This document shows, piece after piece, positions 36,062-47,700 of a stretch of DNA of 64,000 nucleotides. A program made the translations under genes and the position numbers. Within the stretch, counting starts at the first letter, position 1. Each line of letters opens with the position of its first letter. Source of the stretch: Glandiceps talaboti. Taxonomy: Eukaryota > Hemichordata > Enteropneusta > Spengelidae. The DNA is taken from positions 4,324,040-4,388,039 of the forward strand of contig NC_135569.1 in assembly GCF_964340395.1 (NCBI RefSeq). The letters run 5' to 3'. Below the pieces are notes generated by a model. The model had not been told where the DNA came from and searched no databases. It saw only the letters and a list, made by a program, of their open reading frames with translations.

Positions 36062-36468
36062 CGGCGAATTTCACAATAATGTTAAGTTTTTCTGTTTGAT
36101 ACAGCCACACAGAGACCAATAAGAAACTGGACATGCTACTCTTTAATATAGCAAGATTGAATTAGTACAGTTTCTTGCGACATTTTGTCCGAGTGAAATG
36201 AACTACACATGTCACCATAAAGACATCAAATGAACACCGCAAAGGACATTTTACGCGCCCTTCATCGGGTGTTTGATACTAAGAAAAACATTGGCGCCTA
36301 AATGTGTGCATGGAGTTGCAATACATTTAAGTGGTTTATTTCACTGATTTAGACTAAATGTAGCAAAAAATGGCATCTTGCTATTGAAGTGTGGTGTATG
36401 CAGTTTCTTGTTTATTTCTGTGTGGTTGTATCAAACTGAAAAGCTGAACAGTATTGTGAAATTCACTG
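36062..36468. mobile_element. MITE-like element related to that at 10758-11072
   Basis: The ends pair as CGGCGAATTTCACAATA against CAGTGAATTTCACAATA and continue into TGTTTGATACA. TA flanks both sides. The inner sequence (ACATTGGCGCC, CAGTTTCTTGCGA, ATTTTGTC) is shared with the element in the ETS intron. It lies inside the copy B region. Confidence 0.75.
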
Positions 36469-37680
36469 TATTTACTTCCTTGAAACCACATAAGTCGTGT
36501 AAACGCTTTTACGGTTAATGAAATTACAACGATTTCCAATACTCAAAACAGTTTGTAACTTCATGAAGACTTTGAGTTTCACTCCACATACAATAAAGTA
36601 ACACAAACTGATTTTTAAGCATTTTACTTGGACGAAAATACTTCCATAAATCCCCTATTATGATATTCTTGTATGACATAAATGTGTGCCCTCTATGTCG
36701 TTGAGAAATCTTTTTCTTTTCGTTTCTTTTTTTCTTAATTATGTCTCATATTATTCAAATGTTTTGAGTTCATTATTCATTTGTAGTTCTGTAAAGAAAA
36801 ATATCCTCACCTTTGTTTTTATATTTCCCCTATACTAGTAGTATCCCACTGTACGCTCTACGAGTTCACCCAACTGTTTTGCAAATGACTCACTCAGGTA
36901 ATCATTTCATACAAAATAGAACACTTGTGTAAAACGATATGTTTTATTCAAGGAAAGAATGAAAAAGCTTAGCCCGGAGACTTAAGCAAGTATTTGGGGT
37001 TCGTCAGAAGTTAAGAATGTTTATTCTAAATTGTGCCATCGTTTAAGAACTATGCGTGTAAATACCAGGTTGAACGTCGGCCAATAGTGAGTGATGATAG
37101 TATACCACAGGTACTTGTATGTGCACAAACATTACCCATATACTAAATTTTTTTGCGTTTAAATCATTTGGGGTGGGGGGTGTCAAGCCTACCCGTATCA
37201 TAGAAACCTTTTTGACTTGGTAAATTTTCGAATTTAAATTTCTTATTACAGACAAAATAAATTAGGTGAAATTTATCCTTAAAATGATTATTTGTTCACC
37301 TGGGTTGATTTACTGAACACATTTGGTTTAATACCTGTAAAATAATTGTTACAAGTGGTCGTCATTGATTATGATAATTCACAGCTTTTCTCTTAATCTA
37401 TACTACACTTTTACATGTTTACATGTGGTCTGCAATAATCTTTATCTTTCACTGAACCCTCGCTGGTTGCACATTTTGATAACCCCTTGATATGTGCTTT
37501 GTCCCGTGACAAATAAAGCAGGTGGACTGAGCATGCGCATAGAATGATTTATTCAGGTGGGGACATGCAGGGGAACCCCCTCTCGATTGTTTACACAAAG
37601 TGGAGGCCTCCTTTACATGCCATGGTAAAAAATGTCTTTGTTAATATGAGGACTATTTACCTTATTTATTCGTCATAGAT
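36469..37680. other. Unassigned stretch sharing an upstream block with 41.2 kb
   Basis: At about 37516-37590 the sequence GCAGGTGGACTGAGCATGCG, followed by a GGGGAACCCCCTCTCGA block, parallels 41222-41290. This suggests that copies B and C extend this far. No gene is supported. Confidence 0.4.
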
Positions 37681-37686
37681 TATTCT

Positions 37687-37920
<234 letters not shown>

Positions 37921-37921
<1 letters not shown>

Positions 37922-39775
37922 GACATGTACAGAGAATAAGAGATAGAAAGACAGGAAGAGACAGAGAGAAAGAGAGACAGAACTGAGGAGACAAAGAGAC
38001 AGTTTGACAGACTAACTGTGCGTGTCACTTTTATTACTTTGCTCAATAAGGAGGTGTTATTAAAATTATTCTTGCCTCTGAGATTTGTGAATCTCCACTC
38101 ACAATAATCTAACATCTTTTCATGAACGAAGAGCAAGTACACCAAGAATTTGGAGAATATTAATCTAGCATTTCCCGCTGCATGCTAAAATTTTAGATGC
38201 CTGCCTGATGAGTTAGTTTAGTTATATTCATTAGAGAACAACCTGTCCACATTGTCATGTAGTCTTGGTTGTTTGTGTTCTGATCTATTCCTAATTATGA
38301 TTATTTCTCTACATAATTTTGCCAAATCTTTTCTAAATTAAATAAGATTATAGTGTCTAACATAAACGTGTATATTTATGATTATAAATCAAACAGAAAA
38401 TTCGATATAATAAGTGAATACAAATATTTCAAAGGTATCATATGAAATATTGAAATGCATAAATTTACTGTCAGGGGGTAAACAGTCTGCAACTGGGCGG
38501 TTTTGGGGCAGTGTTAGTTTTGAAATTAAAAATTCCTAACCTAAGTTTTATTCAACTTAGTGAAGCTTGGTTACTAATGTCCGGCAACTTAATTTTTTAA
38601 CTCTTTACTCGGTATTTAAAAAGAATATATGATATTTGATAACATATATGCAATATTGGTACACGTAAAACATGGACGACAGGAGTATTTGTGTCATCCG
38701 AATCACAAACAAAATACGCCTATCCAAAGAAATCATTTTTTAAATCAATGTACTTCAAATCGCCAAATATATTGTCATGTGAAATCCTGTTCATGATTCT
38801 TATAATGTAATCACTAAATTTTAGTTTGTCACATTTTAAAAGGTATTTTACCGTCCAGTTACTTGGCGGCCATTTTGAAGTACAGTGTTAATACAATTTT
38901 TTATCAGTTTGTGCTTTCTTTCTTTTTCTCTTTCTTTGTTTTAAAAAAAATACATGGTAGCCTTTCTTTTGGTTTTAAACTCGCTGAGAATGAGAAAATT
39001 TAACGTTTCTTAAAGAAAATATCAGGAAATGTCTGATACTTCTATTTCTGAGGCGCCATACTAGTTGAACAAAAAGTTGGGTCTAACAAAGCCAGACCAA
39101 TTATAGTATTAACGGTCGTCAAAAGTGTATTTTCGATGTCAAAATGCCTTACCATTTATTTTCCACGTGGTTTAATAATTAGACGTACATAGCAGAAACA
39201 AATTATCCATATTCTGGACTTTGAAACAACTCCAAGTTTTCGACAATATCATGTCGTATATGAGCTTTATCAAACCAAATTGCTTATTTCCAATGATTTT
39301 CACATCAATTTCCACTCTGAAAATTACACATGAAGTGGAAACTATATATTTGAAGTTTTGAAGAAAAAAAAGAAAACATCAGTGACCAAAAAGGTAGTAT
39401 TATAGTCTGCAAAATGGCGCCATAGCTCGCCTAGATTCCTATATAGATAAGCCACATTAGATAAAACTTTGCGGACTGACGTAAAATATTGGATTAGAAT
39501 CGAAAATTGTAATTGCCTAGGTTCACTCTTCAAAAAGGACGACACCGTTGTTACGTGCACATACGTGGCTGAAGAGCATATAGAGCGTTTTCCATTTTCT
39601 ATGATCTGATTCTCAAGTGCAAAAAAAACATGTAGTCAGATGTATAGTTCTACCCTCCATGTTACCACAGTAAATCCACACTATAGAAGCAGTACTAGTG
39701 CAGCTGTGAACGTCATCATGACTATTCTATCAACTGCGCATGCAAAGCAAACTTAGAGTACAAAGTTCCACATAC
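37921..39775. other. Unassigned stretch
   Basis: AT-rich unique sequence; no supported exon. Confidence 0.4.
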
Positions 39776-40300
39776 CTTCAGAATATTTCAAAATGACTTC
39801 CGCAATTTCCATCTGAGCTAGACAAAGTAAGGTAAGTACACCAAGCAAACTGGTGGGGATGAATCACCACAATGAAGTTCACAGAAAGCTGTCTAGGGTT
39901 CTAAGTCGTGTCCTAAATGATGCCCCTATAAACTATACATCGACGTTATATCCAATATCATGGAAGTGCATGATGAAACTGAAACGCTTACTTGGGTTTA
40001 AAATGTTGAGAGAGAACAGTAACTACCAATTTTATTCCATTATTTTAAAATTCTGATAATGTTGTTTCGGGAATTGCAATCTTCGTGGAAAACACCTTCT
40101 GTAGCACTGACATCATGCAAGACAGCGGGTTTTTATACATAAATGAACTTAGTGGGAGTTTGTAGGCTGTTTGCAGGTCACGAGACTCGTTCAGCAACAT
40201 ACAGTAACACTCATTATCGACACCCATAAGGAATACTAAGAAACCATACCCATTTCTAGGAATTGCTGTGGAAGGGGAGTAAGATCGATCCCCTTTCCAT
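39776..40300 (-). pseudogene. Best-preserved copy C of the ...VILKYS unit (possible first exon)
   Basis: On the minus strand the frame LLGVLTLLCLAQMEIAEVIL followed by KYSE ends at GAAG/GTATGT. The hydrophobic run followed by AQ looks like a signal peptide, but a TGA shortly upstream leaves no clear start. Farther upstream in transcript order is TATAAAAACCC and the frame MGVDNECYCM. It may be a live first exon with an unseen start, or a decayed copy. Confidence 0.4.
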
Positions 40301-40635
40301 TATCACAATGACATCATGATATACCAAACTCAAAATACTCGATGGTTGTCGTCATCTTTACACCCCCTCCATTACATATAATGGATATTGCCCATGGAAA
40401 TACAAAGCACTGACAACATACATACAGAGTATCGTAGTGAGATATACTAGTATTGCTTTTTATAGAAGTCACAAAATTTTCTAAGATATCGATATATCTA
40501 ATATATGAGTGTCTGAGAGTATAGTAAATTGTGTTATAATAGTAAAACAATAGAAGAATTCGCCGATTTTAGATTTTTGTGAACATAACAGCAGAAACAC
40601 CTGCTAGTCCAATCCGTCGACACAGGTGGTTGTCG
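40301..40635. other. Unassigned stretch
   Basis: Nothing recognised beyond the copy C flank. Confidence 0.35.
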
Positions 40636-40639
40636 TTAT

Positions 40640-41020
40640 GGACTCATGATGGTCGATTGGTTAGCGCGGTCTGTAGGTTGTCGCTTTGAGTTCGAGCCTA
40701 GCATGCAGCCCGTTGTTTCTGAGTGGCGATAAAGTCCTTGTCCTACAGTTGAACCACGGTTGTACTTCAGTCCAACTCAACTGTATGAGTTTATGACCTT
40801 TATGAAGGGGAATTCCATATGCCTCGATCATAGATGAAGCTTCGAGACTGCTTGCCCTCCAAGGAGTTGAGAAATTAAAAAAGGGCCGCTGTACCGTTAT
40901 TGGTCTACACCAGGACTTTGTAAACAGTGTGTTTGGAAGCACTATAGGTCCTATAAGAAGTAACATCAATATTATATCTACAGTGGCATTTACAGCATGA
41001 TTTGGTATGAAATAGTTCAA
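40640..41020 (+). mobile_element. tRNA-derived SINE
   Basis: The A-box region TGGTCGATTGGTTAGCGCG (about 40649-40667) and the B box GAGTTCGAGCC (about 40688-40698) have near-tRNA spacing. A GC-richer unique body follows. The 3' limit is a guess: no A-rich tail or clear target duplication was found. The opposite-strand 120-codon frame here is incidental. Confidence 0.6.
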
Positions 41021-41570
41021 CATAAGGAAACAATATGTTTAATCAACCCTTCGCTCCTTATCAACGTTGGCTTGTACTGAACCATAGAGAGGGGGAGACC
41101 TTGCCATGTGTAGAAATCGTAGATTTCCATACATACACCTATTTTTAATTATTCACTATGCTGGCCCGTCGTCTATTACTGCTGCACATACACAGTGGCC
41201 TTTTGACTTACATTAGATAGGGCAGGTGACTGGTCTGAACATGCGCACTAAAGCAGGGGCGTTAACCCATAGGGAAATCCCCTCGACCAAGCTTAAGGAA
41301 GGTTTGGCTCATGCTCACCTAGATTCTAGGATCATCAGATGTGGCTCTGTAAAACCCACAAGTTCGACCGAAAAACGCCAATATTGTTGCCATGGTCACC
41401 AACAACACCAAGCGTACCATCACTACCTCAATCATCATCACTGAAATGGTAAGAACACATATACTACCAAGTGTCCTTTTCACCAACGCTGCGATAGCGC
41501 CATCAACGTCTAATGACAACCAACAACAACACCACTGGGACTGCTACTACCATGGGACGTACCATGAACT
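41021..41570. other. Unassigned stretch
   Basis: Contains the block shared with 37.5 kb (ATGCGCA followed by GGGAAATCCCCTCGA). No gene seen. Confidence 0.35.
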
Positions 41571-41706
41571 GACATCACCACCACCATCCACCACCACCAC
41601 CACCACCACCATCACCACCACCACTACTACCATCCACCGCCACCACCATCATCACCACCACTATACTGACCACCACAACCACCACTGACCACCACCAACA
41701 CCACCA
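41571..41706. repeat. (ACC)n-type trinucleotide repeat
   Basis: CAC/ACC-rich run with CAT and ACT variants. Confidence 0.9.
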
Positions 41707-42399
41707 TCATATCATTGATAACGCTTCTCACCCAGCACACAGCATTTTTCAATTGCGTCCCTCTGGGAAACGTTTCAGATGTTTTAGAATCAAAACTACA
41801 CGTACGCTTTAAGAATAGCTTTATCCAAGAGCAATTACTTCGCATAACTCCTCAAGAGTCATTTTACTATCCTATCGGAATGGTTCAATTCCTTTTATCA
41901 TCATTATTGTTGTGATTATTGTATTTTACCTTATTGTGCAGTATATTATAGTATTGTATTATAGTATTGTATATACTGTATATATGTGTATCATGCTGTA
42001 TTTGCCATGTCCTGTTGATAGTTTTAGCACCACCAAAACATGTTCCTTTTCAATTTTCATAATCGTATTGGTTAATAAAATAATCTCTCTAGAATTCAAA
42101 GTTCATGGACATTTCTGTATTTCCCGATTTGGCATTTCCCTTTAAAGTGATTTTATTTGAAGAAATCAAACACTAGAACAACAGATTTGTACAATGTTAC
42201 ATTGCAATTTTATTGAAAACAAATGAATCAGACAGAAACAAGTTTTGGGTTCTATCACTCAGTATTTATTATCCGTCCATAGTGATGTAAAAATGATTTG
42301 TTTTGGAAGCATTGTAATATAACAAATACAAGATCTTCTATGATTCCAATAACTTGGTATCGAAGAATTCTTCCCACCCACTCACTCAACATGATCCTC
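41707..42399. other. Downstream flank of the PBP2 gene
   Basis: On the minus strand AATAAA-type signals occur at about 42208-42213 and near 42268, a suitable distance past the proposed stop codon, and may be polyadenylation signals. Confidence 0.4.
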
Positions 42400-42431
42400 T
42401 TACAACTCACATTCGACAGGTCCCCTTGTAC
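42400..42431 (-). CDS. PBP2 gene exon 9: short terminal exon (tentative)
   Basis: Acceptor TCTCGTTTTAG/GTACAAG in the right phase, then TRGPVECEL and TAA at 42400-42402. It is chosen for phase, signal and nearby AATAAA sites; another last exon is possible. Confidence 0.45.
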
Positions 42432-42474
42432 CTAAAACGAGATATTACACGTATTATTAGACTCAGAGAGAGAG

Positions 42475-42570
<96 letters not shown>

Positions 42571-44622
42571 CATACATGCCTGTATTATTTTAAGCATTTA
42601 AAACCTATACTCTCTGACTTCATATTGGTAGTTTGTCTGTACTCATACCGAAAGATATGACAAGGAAATTCAACGTCAAATAACTAACCATGCTCTTTCT
42701 TGGCTTTCTGGCAAAGATGTGCATATTTCCCGCTCTTTTTAACGTCCTTGATTCCCTGGTTGAACCATTCTAATAAGTCGCTATCCTTTCGAGTTATCAA
42801 GTGAACGCCATCAGCACACTTGACTGGCTCACCAATGGCTTCAAGACCAGCTGGTGTTCCGCCAAGCATCTCATAGTGTTGCTCTTGTTCATCGTCCCCT
42901 GAATCAACGGGTCTTTCGAGAGCAAACAACGCATCTATCTACATATATAGAATATATAAAAGCATTGGCACATGACCTTTAGCAGGAGTCACACAGTGAA
43001 TCGTTTTTTTAAATAGTCAAAATTATATACAAATAAAAATCGTTTTAGAATCCAATACGGCTACACAAGACAATGAGTTACACTGTGGGAAAAACGGCAA
43101 ACCCTAAATATCATATTTTATGCAAGTTTGTCTCCGACAACATTGCACGATTCATTTTCTCCACAGTATATTTTTTCGCCTGGCAAAGAGAGCATACGTC
43201 GGTTAGCGTTGCTGAAATGTCAATGGGGTGTCACGTGGGTTCGATGATGTTTAAAACTTGGCACGTATAGTCTCGGTTACCCAGGGCTACTATCAGCCTC
43301 TACAGGGGATGGAGTTTCTAGGTAACCGATACTAGGCACGTTCAGATATCCAAATTAATGTATGGCATCAGGTAAAATCTTATCCCGTTATAGTCGTAGG
43401 CCACCCAGTGTAGGTTATCCAGACTCACCGCTGGTGGTTCATTTCTACCCGATGGGGCCAATGAGGTCAGAGCACGCAATGGAGTCTGGGTCCGGGGTCT
43501 GGGTAACCGACACTACACTACACTACACTACACTACACTGCACTGCACTGCACTGCACTGCACCGCACCGCACCGCACCGCACCGCACCGCACCGCACCG
43601 CACCGCACCGCACCACACCACACCACACCACACCACACCACACCACACTACACCACACCACACCACACCACACTACACTACACTACACTACACTAGAAAT
43701 TACTCTGTCCTTGCAAGAATGGCGGCTATTCATGAATTATCCAATATTACCTTGCCGTTTTCGATATTCTGGACTCCTTCTGATATATCCTCCACGTAGA
43801 CAATCTGACGTGTTCCTAATGAGCTCTTTGTATTCACGTGATTATGGAGGAGACAGTTGTGAGTACTCGCCCAACCAACAGGGAAACCTATATTGCAACA
43901 AGTTCAAAGGTTATTTACAAGGGTGCTGTGGACCTCTGTAAAGTTTGTCGTGACGGGGCGCCCTCACACATCGATAAACCCGATGCAGTGGAAGCCCGTG
44001 AGGGCGGAGCGACACGACGTATCTAAACAGTCTAGGGTCACAAGCATGTACAACAAAACGTCACAACAATAGAACGTCACAAGCATGTACTATAAACATG
44101 GTACAAAATATCAGTCAGCGTTAGTTAATAAGGCAAAATAAAATGTCATTGGATGGTTAACGTTCGGCACATGTAAACTGTGCAAAGTCATCATTGACAT
44201 CCAAGCATCCAAACATTTCTCTAAAAGGAATATTTTTATTGTAAAAACAAGGCCCCACAAAAATAATTTTCGGTCGTTAGGGGCGCTGTAGGTAACTTCT
44301 TATGGTCATCACGAGATTACCAGTGAATGATAACCAACCGTTATAAATACCTGGTACTTGACACTCGGAAGTTGCATTTTGCGTGTCTTTTTTAAGTTGA
44401 TTATACATTTTACTCGAGAATTAGAGACATTTCTTGAGCAAAGAATCAGTACATGTTTTTATCAACCTCATAGTAAGTGACTTTTAAACAACATACAGTG
44501 AACCTATGTTTAGAACTATTGAGGACAAATTGAAATATTTGGGTGGCACATTCTCATTCACCAATTGGAATATCCTCCCTCCTTTGGGGAACAAACACAC
44601 ATGTTTTAAACAATACCACTAA

Positions 44623-44721
<99 letters not shown>

Positions 44722-47700
44722 CATACCTATTGTCTTTCCAGTTAAGTCACTTGGGTCGAACTTGTCTGGGTTACCTTCCTTGACAAAGAAGCTTGATCGG
44801 CCTTCAAATTTCCAGTATGAATCTGATTGGGTAGATACCTTATCCAGTTCGCTGGTACCAAAGGTTAGTGAGCATGCGTCGTAGCTTCGCCCAAGAAGTC
44901 CTGCAAATATGCCACAAAAGGGAGAGTAATTCCAGTCTACGGCTATTATCTATGATGTGATGATTCTAGCTTGTCATAGAATACTATGAATATTATGATT
45001 TGAAAATATGCACATGGCTGATTGGTCGCAGTGGGGAGAGATTACATACGTCAGACAGTTTGATTATTCAAATGAGGGCATTATGTAAATGAACACATGT
45101 GACTCAGTGTGATGAACCCAGCATGCAATGTGTGAAATGTAATAATTTACATGTAATTCACATTATATGTAAATTTAAACATACCAATATTCTGATAATG
45201 GCTTTTGGGGGTGTGGCAGTTTGAATGTATACTATACCAGAAAGTGACGAGAACTATTGCGGTCACAGATCAGCGATGTAGAATTTACTACAAGTTAACC
45301 ACGACTACTTACACTATCTATTTGTATGATAGCATCATTTGGGCTATTCCTGGGTCATGATTATTGTACTAGAATATATCAATAACTCATGCGCTGTGTG
45401 TCCTTTATAATCCTTTTCAAAGCGGCAAAGTTCACACATTTTGTTTACTTAGTTTTGAGTTGACTACTTTTCAGAACGTCGAGTCTGTATGGAAAGTCAA
45501 ATCAACTTACCACGTCCCATTGCAAGTCCATAGTGACCAGTGACACAGTTATTGTGATGAGGTCCGCCCACAATTTCACAATGCCTTCCAGCCTCCTCAC
45601 ATACTTAAAACAGAAAAACAAATGTCAGAGATATTTGAAAATGGATAACCGTGACAAACGTGGACATCAAATTATACATACAGTCGGGTCACAGTATTAG
45701 TCATAGTTTGTAACGGATAGTTATGATCTTCGATCATGTGATCAAACGTACGCGTTGTTGCCTAATGTCTCAGTTATCCAGCCTCGCCGCTGCGGGGGCT
45801 CTCTCCTAACGGCCGCGTCAGCATGAGTGATTACTACTCTGCCAGGGAACATCGAAGAACCCAAATTTTCCCTAAGTTACGTATGATTACTACACGACGT
45901 TACACTCTATGTGCCCCGTGCATACATAATCGAACGCACCACAGAGCGTCATCAGAGATGAGTTCGACTCGAAACAAACATGGATGCATTGGCATTTATG
46001 GTAATATAATGTTATATATTTTTTATAAAAGAATTTGTCTTACCTAGGTTAATAAGGTCAATGGTAAAGCCTTTCATATCACCATGGTCACTATAAAAAA
46101 TATGAAATGATACATTTTATCTCTCCGTGAACACAAATAAACAACATTATCATTAACAGACGAGACAAGAAAGATTGAAACGCGAATTTGCGTTCACAGT
46201 GAGATAAAATGTATCATTTTATGTGCGCGCGCTATTTGTGTCTGTATTTTGTTTGTGTAATTCATACATTGTAACAAAAACGTTGCTTGGGAAATAAACA
46301 ACATCCTATCGCCTTATTAATATTGAAACTATACACCCTCTTAATTTTGGTAGTAATGAAAAAATATTTTAAAAAACGAAACAGACAAACACAAAGCTAA
46401 AGATAAAATGCTTACACTTACATGTATGATAAGATGTTGTTTACGTTTGGATCGACTTGGAAAGTGTAAATTTTGCTGTCTCGCTTCCCAGCTTTGATCC
46501 CGTCAAATATCGTCTTTCCCATTTGTTTGCCTGTGATGATAAATTTGAAAGCATCCTTCAACAAGTCACCTCTATGGTTTTGCATGTTGAATGCTGAAGG
46601 GGACATTGCGGGTCCAAAGCCTTGCTGTAAATGCTACGTTAAAAATGGAGAAAGTTAGTAGAATTGGATTAGTAGACAAACGACATTGTCGTAAAAGGGT
46701 AAGCTGTGTTCTCTTTTGCGACAACAGTTGAGCTCGTCGCCATTTTTTCGAGAGGGGGAACTTTTGAGAATGTCGATCGAGGGAATTGTGAAAATTCAAA
46801 TGATCAACAAAATTTTCGGGAACGGCTCATGTCGACGTCGCAACTGTATAATTAATCGAACTACAAATAATATAGTTTATGAAGTAATATGTGTCAATTC
46901 GAAAAAGGAAAGGGTAAATAAGGAGATAAATGCCGTAAAATTTTACGTGACTGTTGTTATAGATTAAACCCTATAGCTACCCAGTAGTGTATAATGTGTA
47001 GATCTGCATATTACGACATATAAGATTAGTATTGCAAAACGAAGGAAACTATTGTATGACTTATGAGGGCGTAATAATCATGTTTTCGCGTTTGTAGATA
47101 TGATGTTATTATGAACTTCTTCACAAGGCCAAGGTGAAATCTTGATTTACAGTTATAATGCACTTGAAAGGCTGTTTACAATGAATTTATTATGGTCTCA
47201 CCCCGAGAGCATGGCGCATAAACATTGCGCGCATCATCGGAGTGGGAACATTCTGTGAGCCTAGCGCACGAAGCAGAGGCATTGGTGGATGGACGCCGCT
47301 TGGATGATGGCCGGGTCCTGGGTTCTGAGCTTCAGCACATCGACCTGTTGATCAAAAGTCGAATAAACTTAAAATCCGTGTATGTGTTTATAAGATAAAG
47401 ACACTCATGGTGACCGGATATGGTGTGATGACACTGGACGTTGTACACAATAAAGGTCAAATCAAAGTAATCGCAAAACTGATTTTGAATAGATAACCGC
47501 TTCCTAAAGTTGTACTAGCTGCAACTAGAACGTTTTTCGATAACTGTTTTGTTAGATATATTGGCTTAATCATAATATCGTAGACGCTGAACAGTATTGA
47601 ATCACCTGTGAAAAAAATATATTTACAATGCGATATATCCAATCGAATCGATTTTTGTGTCCGCACCGAAATTCAACACCCCATGCGATTCCGATTGCAA

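Noticed and set aside
40640-40710. Functional tRNA gene
   Set aside because: A and B boxes are present but the flanks do not form acceptor and anticodon stems; a SINE explains it better.
40661-41023. 120-codon minus-strand frame
   Set aside because: It overlaps the tRNA-derived SINE and has no protein similarity I can see.
41571-41706. Histidine/threonine-rich coding repeat
   Set aside because: A trinucleotide array open in more than one frame; no flanking gene.
43073-43270. Extra PBP2 exon on the minus strand near 43.1-43.2 kb
   Set aside because: An acceptor-like site exists, but the frame meets a stop without a donor and shows no family similarity.
43838-44026. Plus-strand frame over PBP2 exon 7
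   Set aside because: It is the shadow of the minus-strand exon, which fits the protein family and both neighbouring phases.
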